The notes beneath the pieces were generated by a model, which saw only the letters and a program-made list of their open reading frames with translations, did no database searches and was not told the origin of the DNA. From assembly GCA_900549285.1 (NCBI GenBank), contig URNW01000001.1:65017-129016 (forward strand): 64,000 nucleotides of DNA, read 5' to 3'. This DNA comes from an uncultured Mycoplasmatota bacterium (GTDB taxonomy: Bacteria > Bacillota_I > Bacilli_A > RF39 > UBA660). Below are positions 1-8,696 of this stretch, in pieces. Both the position numbers and the translations under genes were made by a program. Within the stretch, counting starts at the first letter, position 1, and each line of letters starts with the position of its first letter.

Positions 1-12
1 GTTTATAGTGTG

Positions 13-1149
13 TTATTTTTTTAAAATGCTGAATATTTCAAATATAACAATTATAATCCCTATTATGATGTACATTATATATATGCTTGTAAATTTTAAT
101 AAAATGGTCATTGCTATGCTGAATAAAAATCCAAATATTCCTAATATAAATTGATTTATTGATTCAATAGTTACTCTTGATTTAGAAGAAATATGGTGGT
201 GTAGCTCCGATATCATAATATTGTCAAAACTTTCTGAAAAAATATAGATTAATAATATGAAAATAATACCTATATAATTGTTTAGTATACCTATTAGTAA
301 TATGCATGTGCCAGCAATAAGTGGATGAAACTTTAAAATTAAATTGTATTTGTTTCTTTTTGTTATGCTTCCTATATAACTTCCAATAATACAAAATAAT
401 AATATGCATGCTGTGTAAATGCCAATGATAAATATTGGTATACCAATATTTGTTGAATATTCAGGATGACTTTCTTCTAACAATTTTATACCAGAAAATA
501 GCATAGCACTTTTAAGCATTAATTTTAATATATAAGGATTATTTTTCACTTCTTTTATTCCATTTTTTAAAACTGATATACTGGCTTCGATATTTTTCTT
601 TTTTTCATTGTTGTTTACATTGAGCATTAATAGAATAAAAAAATCAGCAATAAAAGGTATTAGCGTTATATAATATGTATAAACTAGACCAAATTTTTGG
701 CCAATAAAACCGCCAATTATCATGGCTATCATGTATGAAATATTGTAACAAGAGGAATTATAAAATAATATTTTATTAAACTTTTTCTTATTTTTTAGAC
801 TTTCATATAATAATGAATTTATTATTCCAGAACTTAGAGAATTATTTAAAGCATTGAGTATTATAGCAATCAAAAATGTTAGATAGTTGTGGGAATTTAT
901 AAAGATTATTGTTGAAGTGATAAAAAGTAAATTGCTGGTTATTAATATTGCTTTTTTGTTATGTTTGTCAGCCAAAATTCCAAAGGGAATTTCAAATAAT
1001 AAATTAACTAAGAATGCTATTCCAACAAAACTTATGTATTGACTAGAGGTTAGGCCACGTTCAATATAAAATAGTGTGTCGCATATGTAGAATAGTATAA
1101 AAGTTGATAAAAATGTATGAATGTAAATTAATATTATATTTTTTTTCAT
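13..1149 (-). CDS. MFS-type drug/solute transporter
   Basis: Predicted 378-residue integral membrane protein of about 12 hydrophobic helices. The loop after the second helix carries the major-facilitator signature (PFGILADKHNKKAIL, near residues 56-70), which supports proton-driven export or uptake; the substrate cannot be told. ATG is preceded by GAGG on the minus strand. No operon partner is visible: the gene ends 12 bases from the window edge and is followed upstream by a 500-base gene-poor stretch. Length is close to the usual 390-410 residues, so it appears intact. Confidence 0.8.
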   Translation of the reverse strand: MKKNIILIYIHTFLSTFILFYICDTLFYIERGLTSSQYISFVGIAFLVNLLFEIPFGILADKHNKKAILITSNLLFITSTIIFINSHNYLTFLIAIILNALNNSLSSGIINSLLYESLKNKKKFNKILFYNSSCYNISYMIAMIIGGFIGQKFGLVYTYYITLIPFIADFFILLMLNVNNNEKKKNIEASISVLKNGIKEVKNNPYILKLMLKSAMLFSGIKLLEESHPEYSTNIGIPIFIIGIYTACILLFCIIGSYIGSITKRNKYNLILKFHPLIAGTCILLIGILNNYIGIIFILLIYIFSESFDNIMISELHHHISSKSRVTIESINQFILGIFGFLFSIAMTILLKFTSIYIMYIIIGIIIVIFEIFSILKK

Positions 1150-1310
1150 CTTTGTTTACCTCAATTTGTATTTTATATATTATATAATAAAATTTAAAGA
1201 AAATATATATAGTCTTTAAAAAAATCAAAGACTTATAGATTTATATAAAAAAGTTATTGAATTAGTAAAACATTATAAATTATTATAATTACAAGTACAA
1301 CTTTAATTAA

Positions 1311-1523
1311 GAATATGGATTAGTCTTAACATTTACTTCATTAATAACTGATATTCAACGGAATATGGCTTTATCTATTGGAATAGTAGCCAAAATTGAT
1401 ATTAGTCAGAATACTTTAAATTATAAAGAACATTTAAAGAATGCTTATAAGCTTTATACAATGCTAGCAATAAGTGTTTTATTTTTATTTAGTATCTTAT
1501 ATAACTATATGAACCAAATCTAA
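1311..1523 (+). pseudogene. remnant of a membrane protein C-terminus
   Basis: An open stretch of about 70 codons with no start codon of its own ends in TAA at 1521-1523. It has coding-like composition and closes with a hydrophobic helix and a short polar tail (residues such as TMLAISVLFLFSILYNY). A stop lies directly upstream at 1308-1310. It reads like the 3' end of a transporter whose front has been lost. The family is not recognised. The rest of 1150-1669 shows only AT-rich sequence with no gene, RNA or clear repeat. Confidence 0.35.
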
Positions 1524-1669
1524 AAATTATCTTAATTTGTCTTTGTTTTCGTATTTTAGATTGTTTAAATGTAAATAAAAAAATTAGCTAGGATGCAGCT
1601 AATATGAATTCAGTAAAACTAGGATTTGAATATGATTCTCCATATCCTATTTATTATTTTGAAAAATAA

Positions 1670-2614
1670 TTATTCTTCTTTAAAAGTTTCGATAATTTCA
1701 TCATCTACTTTAAAAATAACTTCTTCTATATTTAAAGTATCCTGTAAAGATAAGGAAATAGAGTATTTGACTTCCTCTAGGATGTTTTTTTCATCAAAAT
1801 CATCAAAAATAGCATTGTTAAAACTAAGAGTAATTTGATTTTCTAGCTCTTCATAGCTTTCCAACTCTACACTACTAGCAAGATAACTCATAAGATTAGT
1901 CTCATAAATAGGACTGGATTTTAACTCATCAATAATGATTTCAATTTTATTTTCTTCTTGTTGATTAGAAACTTTTGTAACAGGAACATAATAAATTAGA
2001 TCTTCAAATTTTCCAATATAGTAAATAGTCGTTTTAGTTAAATCTCTAAAACTTGTAATATCATATACTTTATTAATTCCGTATCCTCTATCTAAAGTAT
2101 TAGGAAGATTAATATTAGTTTGGGGAAGGGTATCTAGTTTATTTCCTTCAACAAAGATCATAATTTGTTGAATTTCTTTTATTTCAGTTAAAGTATAAAC
2201 AATAGCTTCAATCATCTTTTCTTCTAAATCTTTAGAAATAGTTAAAATATCTTTAGAGAAGTTAATCTTTAATAGACCATTTTCAAGTGATACGTCTAAG
2301 ACCTTCGTATTTTTGGGAATAATTTGTTTAAAATGTTCAGATATATATTCTTTTTTATTACTATCAATGGTTAATGCCTCTAATAGCTCTTTAACTAATT
2401 GAATAGTATCGCTATTTTGAGTAGCAATATTAGTACGGATAACATATAAATCACTATTAAGTAAATAAATAGGAGTCTCATTAGCACTAACATATTCAAC
2501 ACTTTGTCTAAAAGATATCTTTTCATCATTATTAGGAAAAAAATATAAGACTCCAACAATTATAAGAGCCAAAGTAGAAACTGTGATTCTCCTTAAAGCA
2601 GATTTTTTAAGCAT
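1670..2614 (-). CDS. gerM: GerM-like spore germination/sporulation protein
   Basis: Exported or membrane-anchored 314-residue protein: one N-terminal helix (residues 8-26) and then two tandem GerMN-type domains, roughly residues 60-165 and 190-305. Each contains the pattern of a short beta segment, 'L..INFS(K/N)' and an acidic tail. GerM in Bacillus subtilis acts in engulfment and stabilises the mother cell-forespore channel. Start ATG follows GGTGAT. It lies next to gerE and spoIIIAH on the same strand, a sporulation cluster. Assignment rests on domain layout and context. Confidence 0.75.
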   Translation of the reverse strand: MLKKSALRRITVSTLALIIVGVLYFFPNNDEKISFRQSVEYVSANETPIYLLNSDLYVIRTNIATQNSDTIQLVKELLEALTIDSNKKEYISEHFKQIIPKNTKVLDVSLENGLLKINFSKDILTISKDLEEKMIEAIVYTLTEIKEIQQIMIFVEGNKLDTLPQTNINLPNTLDRGYGINKVYDITSFRDLTKTTIYYIGKFEDLIYYVPVTKVSNQQEENKIEIIIDELKSSPIYETNLMSYLASSVELESYEELENQITLSFNNAIFDDFDEKNILEEVKYSISLSLQDTLNIEEVIFKVDDEIIETFKEE

Positions 2615-2659
2615 TTATATCACCAATAAATATATACGTGAATACCATCTTTTTAAGTA

Positions 2660-2683
2660 CTAAAAAATCTCCCGTAGGAGATT
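2660..2683 (-). terminator. terminator after gerE
   Basis: Perfect 7-bp stem AATCTCC / GGAGATT with a 4-base loop. Read on the minus strand it is followed by a T run (the A run at 2662-2667). It sits just past the gerE stop and so separates gerE from gerM. Confidence 0.75.
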
Positions 2684-2686
2684 AAA

Positions 2687-2893
2687 TTATATTTTTATTT
2701 CACCTAATTTCACTAATTCAACCAAAGCTCCAGCTCGTCCTTTAACCCCTAATTTCTGAATAGTATTAGATACATGATTTCTAACTGTTTTTTCACTAAT
2801 TTTTAAAGTCTCAGCAATTTCTTTTGTTGTTTTATTTAACACTAATAAATCAAATACTTCTTTTTCTCGAACTGTTAAAATACTTCTTTTCAT
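2687..2893 (-). CDS. gerE: GerE, LuxR-type late sporulation regulator
   Basis: A 68-residue protein that is all DNA-binding domain. The helix-turn-helix TTKEIAETLKISEKTVRNHV and the following NTIQKLGVKGRAGALVEL are characteristic of GerE, the mother-cell regulator that works with sigma-K on spore coat and cortex genes; the B. subtilis protein is 74 residues. The ATG at 2893 is preferred over an in-frame GTG 12 bases upstream because GAGTGAT precedes it at proper spacing. Strong evidence that the organism forms spores. Confidence 0.9.
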   Translation of the reverse strand: MKRSILTVREKEVFDLLVLNKTTKEIAETLKISEKTVRNHVSNTIQKLGVKGRAGALVELVKLGEIKI

Positions 2894-2972
2894 TGGAATA
2901 ATCACTCATTTCTATTATGTTTCTAGTGTATTTTATGATTATTCCTGAAAAATGGTTAAATAGATAGCCTAA

Positions 2973-3467
2973 TTAACCAAATTTTACAGTTATATATTTA
3001 TCAGTATCATATAGCGCTTGAACACTTCTGATAATATTATTTGCAAGGGTAACATCATGCTTTGTACTAGCAACAGTAATAGTAATATTAGACTGATCAA
3101 TCTGAACTACTGAATCCAATTTATATTGTTCTTTAATAAGTTTAACGATAGTTTCTTTTTCACTTTCAGTTTTATTTAGAGTTTGTAATTCTTCATAAGC
3201 ATCATTTTTTTCTTGTAAAGTGGCAACATCACTTAATAAAATATTTTGTAACTCTTCCATTCTTTCTAATAATTTTTCTTCGTCTTGAACTTTTAAAGCA
3301 ACTAAAGTATCATTTTCTTCACTAATTACTACATCAGTTGTATCAGTAATTTCATTGTTTACATTAAGAGTAGATAATGTATCATCAGACATAGTAAGAT
3401 AATAAATACTAAGTACCATAATTAACGAAAATAAGGTTAAAAACCATAGATTTTGTTTATTAATCAT
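2973..3467 (-). CDS. spoIIIAH: SpoIIIAH-like channel protein
   Basis: Bitopic 164-residue protein: N-terminal helix (about residues 8-25), a charged helical middle, and a C-terminal fold like the YscJ/FliF ring domain (final 60 residues, ending in the periodic pattern SIQALYDTDKYITVKF-like). In B. subtilis SpoIIIAH from the mother cell binds forespore SpoIIQ to build the feeding channel. The start follows AAAGGA. The other spoIIIA genes are not adjacent here, so it stands apart from the usual eight-gene operon. Supported by topology and by neighbours gerE and gerM. Confidence 0.8.
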   Translation of the reverse strand: MINKQNLWFLTLFSLIMVLSIYYLTMSDDTLSTLNVNNEITDTTDVVISEENDTLVALKVQDEEKLLERMEELQNILLSDVATLQEKNDAYEELQTLNKTESEKETIVKLIKEQYKLDSVVQIDQSNITITVASTKHDVTLANNIIRSVQALYDTDKYITVKFG

Positions 3468-3575
3468 AAAATTTATCCTTTCTAAATTTACTAGATTATA
3501 TGAAGAGAGTCATATTTTCAGAACAAAAAGGTAGTTTTATATCTTGTTAAGTGTTATAATAATATAGAGGTAATT

Positions 3576-4343
3576 ATGAAAGAAATATTTGTGTATAGTA
3601 GTTTAATTTTTTATTTAAGTTCATTTATTGGCTATATATTAGAAGTATTTTGGTGCTATTTAGGATCTAAAAAATTTGTTAATCGTGGCTTTTTGTGTGG
3701 ACCTGTAATACCAATTTATGGATTAGGAGCACTTTTGATATTATTTTGCTTATTAAGATATTATGAAGATCCAGTTGTTGTTTTTGTCTTTGGAGTTATT
3801 ATTACCAGTGCCCTAGAGTATTTTACATCTTTTATTTTAGAAAAAATATTTCATAATAAATGGTGGGATTATAGTAATAGAAAATATAATATTAATGGGC
3901 GAATTTGTTTACAAAATTCTTTTGCATTTGGAATTTTATCACTATTAATAGTATATGCTGTAACCCCTGGATTTTATTTTTTATTCAGTTTATTTAGTTT
4001 TAAAGTATGGGAAGTATTAGCCATTATTTTTACAATATTCTTTGTGTTAGATGTCATATATTCCGTTATTATAGCTTACAATTTAAGAAATAGAATTATT
4101 ATTGTTGAAGAACTAAAAAATGAAAAGATTGCCATGATTCCAATTATCTTTGAAAAAAGATTAAAAGAAAGTATAGAAGGCTTTAAAGCTTTTCCAAGCA
4201 GACTTTTAAAAGCTTTCCCAAACCTTGATAATAATGTTTTTGAAATGATGAAAAAATATCGTGAAGAAAATAAATTAAAAAGAAAAGAATTTAAGAAACA
4301 TCAAAAATTAAAAGGCAAAAGAAAAAAGATAGCTAAAAATTAG
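3576..4343 (+). CDS. CmpB-type (putative ABC permease) membrane protein
   Basis: A 255-residue membrane protein with about six helices. It carries the signature of the family annotated as putative ABC-transporter permease (ABC_trans_CmpB): GYILEVFWCY near the start, then NRGFLCGPVIPIYGLGA, a Glu-Tyr (EYFTS) helix, WWDYS and NGRICLQNS. No ATPase partner is adjacent, so transport is unproven. The C-terminal 60 residues are lysine-rich and cytosolic. A second family member lies at 16564-17211. Start ATG follows GAGGTAATT. The gene ends tail-to-tail with the next one, overlapping it by 4 bases. Confidence 0.75.
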   Translation: MKEIFVYSSLIFYLSSFIGYILEVFWCYLGSKKFVNRGFLCGPVIPIYGLGALLILFCLLRYYEDPVVVFVFGVIITSALEYFTSFILEKIFHNKWWDYSNRKYNINGRICLQNSFAFGILSLLIVYAVTPGFYFLFSLFSFKVWEVLAIIFTIFFVLDVIYSVIIAYNLRNRIIIVEELKNEKIAMIPIIFEKRLKESIEGFKAFPSRLLKAFPNLDNNVFEMMKKYREENKLKRKEFKKHQKLKGKRKKIAKN

Positions 4344-4352
4344 TTATCTTTT
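4325..4352. terminator. bidirectional terminator at convergent gene ends
   Basis: AAAGATAGCTAA and TTAGTTATCTTT flank a short A-rich loop. An A run lies on one side and a T run on the other, so it can end transcription from both directions. It overlaps the stop codons of the two convergent genes. Confidence 0.65.
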
Positions 4353-4561
4353 TCAAATACGATCTTTATATTATGCTTTTTACATATTTCTAAAATAGTC
4401 TCATAATAAAACCTAGAATTACCAGTTTCAATCTCTTTAATACCATGACGGCTTTTTCTATTTAATTCTTTAGCAAGTTCGTCTTGAGTTAATCCCGTCC
4501 ATTCTCTTAATATCTTAAAAGTTTCATGTGGCTCATAGTTATTTGCCAATAGTCGCATCAT
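4340..4561 (-). CDS. small XRE-family repressor
   Basis: A 73-residue HTH protein: LTQDELAKELNRKSRHGIKEIE is a Cro/CI-type helix-turn-helix at residues 22-45, with a short C-terminal beta/helix extension. ATG follows a strong AGGAGG. It is divergent from the surface protein at 4738, and two operator-like palindromes with 7-base spacers lie between them, so it probably controls that gene and itself. The same arrangement occurs at 26734-28413 with a different XRE protein. Confidence 0.8.
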   Translation of the reverse strand: MMRLLANNYEPHETFKILREWTGLTQDELAKELNRKSRHGIKEIETGNSRFYYETILEICKKHNIKIVFEKDN

Positions 4562-4612
4562 AAGTTATACCTCCTAAATCAAGGTTACTATAAAAAAACT
4601 TAAAATTATCAT

Positions 4613-4635
4613 AAAGGTGGTTGACAACTACCTTT
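4613..4635. promoter_or_regulatory. operator-like palindrome 1 of cassette A
   Basis: AAAGGTGG and CTACCTTT are separated by 7 bases and match as an inverted repeat at 7 of 8 positions. The -35 hexamer TTGACA of the surface-protein promoter forms the spacer, so a bound repressor would block the polymerase. Confidence 0.6.
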
Positions 4636-4649
4636 TGGTGTGATAAATT
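4621..4649 (+). promoter_or_regulatory. sigma-A-like promoter of surface protein A
   Basis: TTGACA at 4621-4626, 17-base spacer, TAAATT at 4644-4649. The -35 is perfect and the -10 is weak. A leader of about 80 bases would precede the start at 4738. Confidence 0.55.
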
Positions 4650-4660
4650 ATATTTAATAT

Positions 4661-4681
4661 AAGGTAGCTATTATCTACCAT
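4661..4681. promoter_or_regulatory. operator-like palindrome 2 of cassette A
   Basis: GGTAG, 7-base spacer, CTACC: a perfect 5-bp inverted repeat with the same half-site (AAGGTRG) and spacing as the site at 4613-4635. It lies just downstream of the promoter. Confidence 0.6.
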
Positions 4682-4737
4682 TATAAATATTTATTTATTA
4701 AAGTAAATGAAGCATAACATCACAAAGGAGAGTAACT

Positions 4738-6426
4738 ATGGAATTTGAGGTATTAAAAAGAAGTCATTTAAAAAGAAATATGGTGATTGTATTACTAGTC
4801 GTAGCAATAATTAGTGCAATAGTACTTAATTTTACTAGAGCAAAATACAAAACAGAAGAGTCTATTCCCCTAATAAATGGCACAATTAACTATAAAATAC
4901 CAGACTTTAACACTTTAGCTATATATATTGAGGATAGTAATAATAATTATATTTCTACAAATGAAGTACCAAGTGATGGATATGATTTCAATCAAGAAAA
5001 AAGCTATTGTACAACAAATAATAAAACGGATACATCAATCCAAATAGAATATTTAAATGGGTTAATTTCGTTAAGTAATATTAATAAACGTACCAAGTGT
5101 TATTTTTATTTTAATTTACAAGAAAACGCTACAAACTTAAAAGATAAGATAATAGCAAATAATGGTGGCAAAGAAAAATTAGAAACAAATATAATAAAAG
5201 ACTTTTCTGTCATTGCACCTAGAACAATAAAAACTGTAGATGAAGGAACAAAAGAAAGCAGCGTATTTAGTACAGACGCTACTATAATAACTTACCTTGC
5301 ATATGCAGATAGCTATGATTTTAATGAAGAAACGGGATTATACAGTTTAAATGACCCAATAATAAGCTCCTATCAAGAAGCATATAATAAAATAAAAGGA
5401 AAATATATATCAACACCATATTATACAAGTGAAACATCAACGAATATTCCAACAAATAATTTAGAACAAGTATATGAAGTAACAGATACTAATTCTAAAT
5501 TAATATATATGAAAGAATCCGTAAAAACTCAAATTTCTGATATGAATGACAAAGGATTATACAAAACAAGTGATAGTTATGGGACAAGTTATTATTTTAG
5601 AGGTGCCGTAGATAATAATTGGCTATATTTTGCAGGATTTTACTGGCGAATTATCAGAATTAATGGAGATGGATCAATTAGACTGATATATACTGGAAAA
5701 AAAGGGGAAGTAATTCCCGCTAATGCTCCTGTTTCATATCGAAATATCAATACTGTATTAAACAATAGTAATAACTATCCATACACAATGTATACGAATC
5801 AAGCAGAATATGTGGGATATATGTATGAATTAGGATTATCTCATGGTGTAAAATATGATAGTTTTATCAAAAGTATAGTAGATGCATGGTATAAAAATAA
5901 CTTAAAAAATTATACATCATATTTAGCAGATAATGGATTTTGCAATGATAGAAGTAGTGTAGTTTTAGGAAGTGTAACAACACCAGCAGAAGCAATAGGA
6001 ACTAATCAAGTAGATTTTAATCCGTTGATTAGAAATTATATTAATAAAAATCCAAGTTTAAAATGTTCCAATAAAGAAGATAATTTTACTGTTCAAGATA
6101 TTCAAAATGGAAATGGTGCTTTAACATATCCAATAGGATTAATTACAATTGATGAAGTAGCCTATGCGGGAGCGGTATATGAAAAAGTAAATCACAATAA
6201 TTATTTAACTAATGCAGTAAATTATTGGACAATGAGCCCGTTTAATAGTGGAAATGGCAAATATAAAATGAGTAATATGAATGTAGCTTGGAATGGTATG
6301 ATAGCATCAGATCAATCAAATAATGCCAATGGTGGCATAAGACCAGTTATTAGTTTAAAATCAACTGTAAAAGCAATTGGCAATGGTACTTCTTCAAACC
6401 CTTATGTTGTTATTAGTACAGAATAA
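4738..6426 (+). CDS. surface-anchored lectin-like protein, copy A
   Basis: A 562-residue exported protein. Residues 1-40 form a positively charged N-terminus and one helix ending FTRAKY, almost identical to copy B at 27109. The middle is variable. The C-terminal half shares blocks with copies B and C: FAGFYWRIIRINGDGS, YVGYMYE, GFCNDR, PIGLITIDEVAYAG, YWTMSPF and IRPVISL. The closing YWTMSP...RPV unit resembles C-type-lectin or DUF1566-like tails; that is inference. In this copy the segment between those motifs is Asn-rich (AAT codons), unlike copy C. RBS AAAGGAGAG. Regulated by the divergent XRE gene. Role unknown; adhesion or ligand binding is plausible. Confidence 0.75.
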   Translation: MEFEVLKRSHLKRNMVIVLLVVAIISAIVLNFTRAKYKTEESIPLINGTINYKIPDFNTLAIYIEDSNNNYISTNEVPSDGYDFNQEKSYCTTNNKTDTSIQIEYLNGLISLSNINKRTKCYFYFNLQENATNLKDKIIANNGGKEKLETNIIKDFSVIAPRTIKTVDEGTKESSVFSTDATIITYLAYADSYDFNEETGLYSLNDPIISSYQEAYNKIKGKYISTPYYTSETSTNIPTNNLEQVYEVTDTNSKLIYMKESVKTQISDMNDKGLYKTSDSYGTSYYFRGAVDNNWLYFAGFYWRIIRINGDGSIRLIYTGKKGEVIPANAPVSYRNINTVLNNSNNYPYTMYTNQAEYVGYMYELGLSHGVKYDSFIKSIVDAWYKNNLKNYTSYLADNGFCNDRSSVVLGSVTTPAEAIGTNQVDFNPLIRNYINKNPSLKCSNKEDNFTVQDIQNGNGALTYPIGLITIDEVAYAGAVYEKVNHNNYLTNAVNYWTMSPFNSGNGKYKMSNMNVAWNGMIASDQSNNANGGIRPVISLKSTVKAIGNGTSSNPYVVISTE

Positions 6427-6450
6427 AGATTTTTCTTTAATCTTTTTTCA
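6426..6450 (+). terminator. terminator after surface protein A
   Basis: AAGATT, 7-base loop, AATCTT, then six Ts. It begins at the stop codon. Confidence 0.65.
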
Positions 6451-6480
6451 TTTTAAGTTATAATATTATTGGTGTTAAAT

Positions 6481-8280
6481 ATGAAAAAAGAAAACATACG
6501 TAATTTTTCAATTATAGCTCATATTGATCATGGAAAAAGTACTTTAGCAGATCGTATTTTGGAATATACGGGGGCAATTGATAAAAGAGAGATGAAAGAT
6601 CAAGTATTAGACAGCATGGATCTAGAGCGGGAGCGAGGCATTACTATAAAACTAAATGCTGTTGAGCTTCATACAAAATATAATAATGAAGAATATATCT
6701 TAAATTTAATTGATACTCCTGGTCATGTCGATTTTTCTTATGAAGTTTCTCGTAGTCTTGCTGCCTGTGAAGGAGCAGTGTTAGTTGTAGATGCAGCTCA
6801 AGGAATAGAAGCACAAACGATAGCAAACTTATATTTGGCTATGCAAAATGAATTAACGATTATTCCTGTAATTAATAAAATTGATTTACCAAATGCCGAT
6901 ATTCCACGAGTAACCGAAGAATTAAAGAAAGTATTTGGATTTAATGAAGATGAAATTGTTTTGTGTAGTGGCAAAACAGGAGAGGGAATACCTTTGTTGA
7001 TTGAAGAAATAATAAAAAGAGTTCCCTCACCTATAATAAGAGAAAATAGTAAGACAAGAGCTTTAATCTTTGATAGTCGTTATGATGCTTATAGAGGAGT
7101 AATAGCTTTAGTAAAAGTAGTAGATGGTTCTTTAAAAGTAAAAGACCATATTAAACTGATGCAAAGTAATTCTGATTTTGAAATTGTTGAATTAGGTGTA
7201 TCAACCCCAAAAGAGGTTAAAAAAGGCGAATTAACAGTCGGAGAAGTAGGATATGTTTGTGCAAGCATTAAAGATATATCAAAAGTTCAAGTAGGAGATA
7301 CTATTACATTGTTTAATGATCCTGCTACAACTCCCATAAAAGGATATCAACCTATGAAACCCATGGTTTATTCTGGTTTATTTCCTGTAGAACCGAATCG
7401 TTTTGAAGATCTAAAAGAAGCATTAAATAAATTAAAATTAAATGATGCAGCATTAAGTTTTGAAGCTGAAACATCAGATGCTTTAGGCTTTGGATTTCGA
7501 ACAGGATTTTTAGGATTGCTACATATGGATGTAATTATGACAAGAATTGAAAGAGAATTTGGGATTGATATTATTGCCACTAGTCCTAGTGTAATATATG
7601 AAATAATGTTAAATAATGGGGAATTAATAAAAATCGATTCTCCTAACAAAATGCCAGAGCGTACTTCGATAGCATGGATTAAAGAGCCATTTATTTATAC
7701 AAATATAATTGTTCCAAGTGAATATATAGGAGCAATCATGGAACTATGCCAAAATAAACGAGGTATTTATAAAACAATGGAATATATAGATGAAACAAGG
7801 GTAAATATACATTATAATATTCCACTATCTGAAATTGTCTATGATTTTTTTGATAAATTAAAAAGTTATACAAAAGGATATGCTTCTTTTGATTATGAAA
7901 TTTGTGGATATGAAGAATCAAACTTAGTAAAAATGGATATTTTATTAAATGGAAAAGTAGTAGATGCTTTAAGTATGATTGTCCATAAAGATTTTGCTTA
8001 TGAACGTGGAAGAAAAATAGTAAAAAAATTAAAAGAATTGATTCCTAGACAGATGTTTGAACTGCCTATTCAAGCAAGTATTGGCTCTAAAGTAATAGCA
8101 AGAGAAACTGTAAGCGCTATGCGTAAAAATGTTTTAGCTAAATGTTATGGCGGTGATATATCACGAAAAAGAAAGCTATTAGAGCATCAAAAAGAAGGTA
8201 AAAAAAGAATGAAAATGGTGGGATCGGTAGAAGTTCCACAAGAAGCATTTTTAGCTGTTTTAAGTGGGGAGGATGAATAA
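6481..8280 (+). CDS. lepA: LepA (EF-4) ribosome back-translocase GTPase
   Basis: A 599-residue translation GTPase. G1 AHIDHGKS, the switch region RERGIT, G3 DTPGH, G4 NKID; then domains II, III and V and the LepA-specific C-terminal domain ending near [20 protein letters not shown]. LepA acts on stalled ribosomes and helps biogenesis. The usual N-terminal start [15 protein letters not shown] supports ATG 6481; an in-frame TTG at 6469 is possible but lacks a ribosome site, while GGTG sits before the ATG. It overlaps the next gene by one base (TAATG). Confidence 0.95.
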   Translation: MKKENIRNFSIIAHIDHGKSTLADRILEYTGAIDKREMKDQVLDSMDLERERGITIKLNAVELHTKYNNEEYILNLIDTPGHVDFSYEVSRSLAACEGAVLVVDAAQGIEAQTIANLYLAMQNELTIIPVINKIDLPNADIPRVTEELKKVFGFNEDEIVLCSGKTGEGIPLLIEEIIKRVPSPIIRENSKTRALIFDSRYDAYRGVIALVKVVDGSLKVKDHIKLMQSNSDFEIVELGVSTPKEVKKGELTVGEVGYVCASIKDISKVQVGDTITLFNDPATTPIKGYQPMKPMVYSGLFPVEPNRFEDLKEALNKLKLNDAALSFEAETSDALGFGFRTGFLGLLHMDVIMTRIEREFGIDIIATSPSVIYEIMLNNGELIKIDSPNKMPERTSIAWIKEPFIYTNIIVPSEYIGAIMELCQNKRGIYKTMEYIDETRVNIHYNIPLSEIVYDFFDKLKSYTKGYASFDYEICGYEESNLVKMDILLNGKVVDALSMIVHKDFAYERGRKIVKKLKELIPRQMFELPIQASIGSKVIARETVSAMRKNVLAKCYGGDISRKRKLLEHQKEGKKRMKMVGSVEVPQEAFLAVLSGEDE

Positions 8281-8696
8281 TGAATAACGAATATTTAATT
8301 TCTATTGGAAAATATGTAATAGAAGGACATACAATCAAAGAAACTGCACAACATTTTAACAAATCAGAATCTAGTATTCAAAAATATTTAGCTAAAATAA
8401 GAAATCCTCAATCTGAGAATTATAATGAAATTTTAGCTGAAAAATTAAAATTAGCACAATTAAAAATGGAATTGCAAGGTCGTAAAAAAGGTGGATCAAA
8501 TGGCAAAAGAGGAAAAACCTATGAGGAATTCACTGCTAGAATGTATGCAGAAGCATATTTAAGTGGACTAACTATTAAGCAGCTTGCTGATCTAAGTGGT
8601 ATTCCTAAAAGTACTTTACATGATATGATAAGAGAAATTGATGATGAAAAGTTACAAAAAGTAATAGATGAATACACGTATAGAGGAATAAAATGA
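8280..8696 (+). CDS. duplicated SpoIIID-like DNA-binding protein
   Basis: A 138-residue protein of two SpoIIID-like units. Residues 5-70 follow SpoIIID closely in layout: IGKYVIEG, helix-turn-helix IKETAQHFNKSESSIQKYL, then an N..L...L helix and R..GG. Residues 85-135 repeat the pattern (AEAYLSGLTIKQLADLSG, IPKSTLHDMIREI). SpoIIID is an 80-95-residue single-domain mother-cell regulator, so tandem fusion is unusual. It sits between lepA (1-base overlap) and hemW (4-base overlap), so it is probably co-transcribed with them. A role in sporulation is inferred from similarity and from other spore genes nearby. Confidence 0.65.
   Translation: MNNEYLISIGKYVIEGHTIKETAQHFNKSESSIQKYLAKIRNPQSENYNEILAEKLKLAQLKMELQGRKKGGSNGKRGKTYEEFTARMYAEAYLSGLTIKQLADLSGIPKSTLHDMIREIDDEKLQKVIDEYTYRGIK

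Noticed and set aside
7368..7649. Long reverse frame inside lepA (and similar frames in smc, gatA, aspS)
   Set aside because: These are shadows of conserved genes and lack ribosome sites and known motifs.
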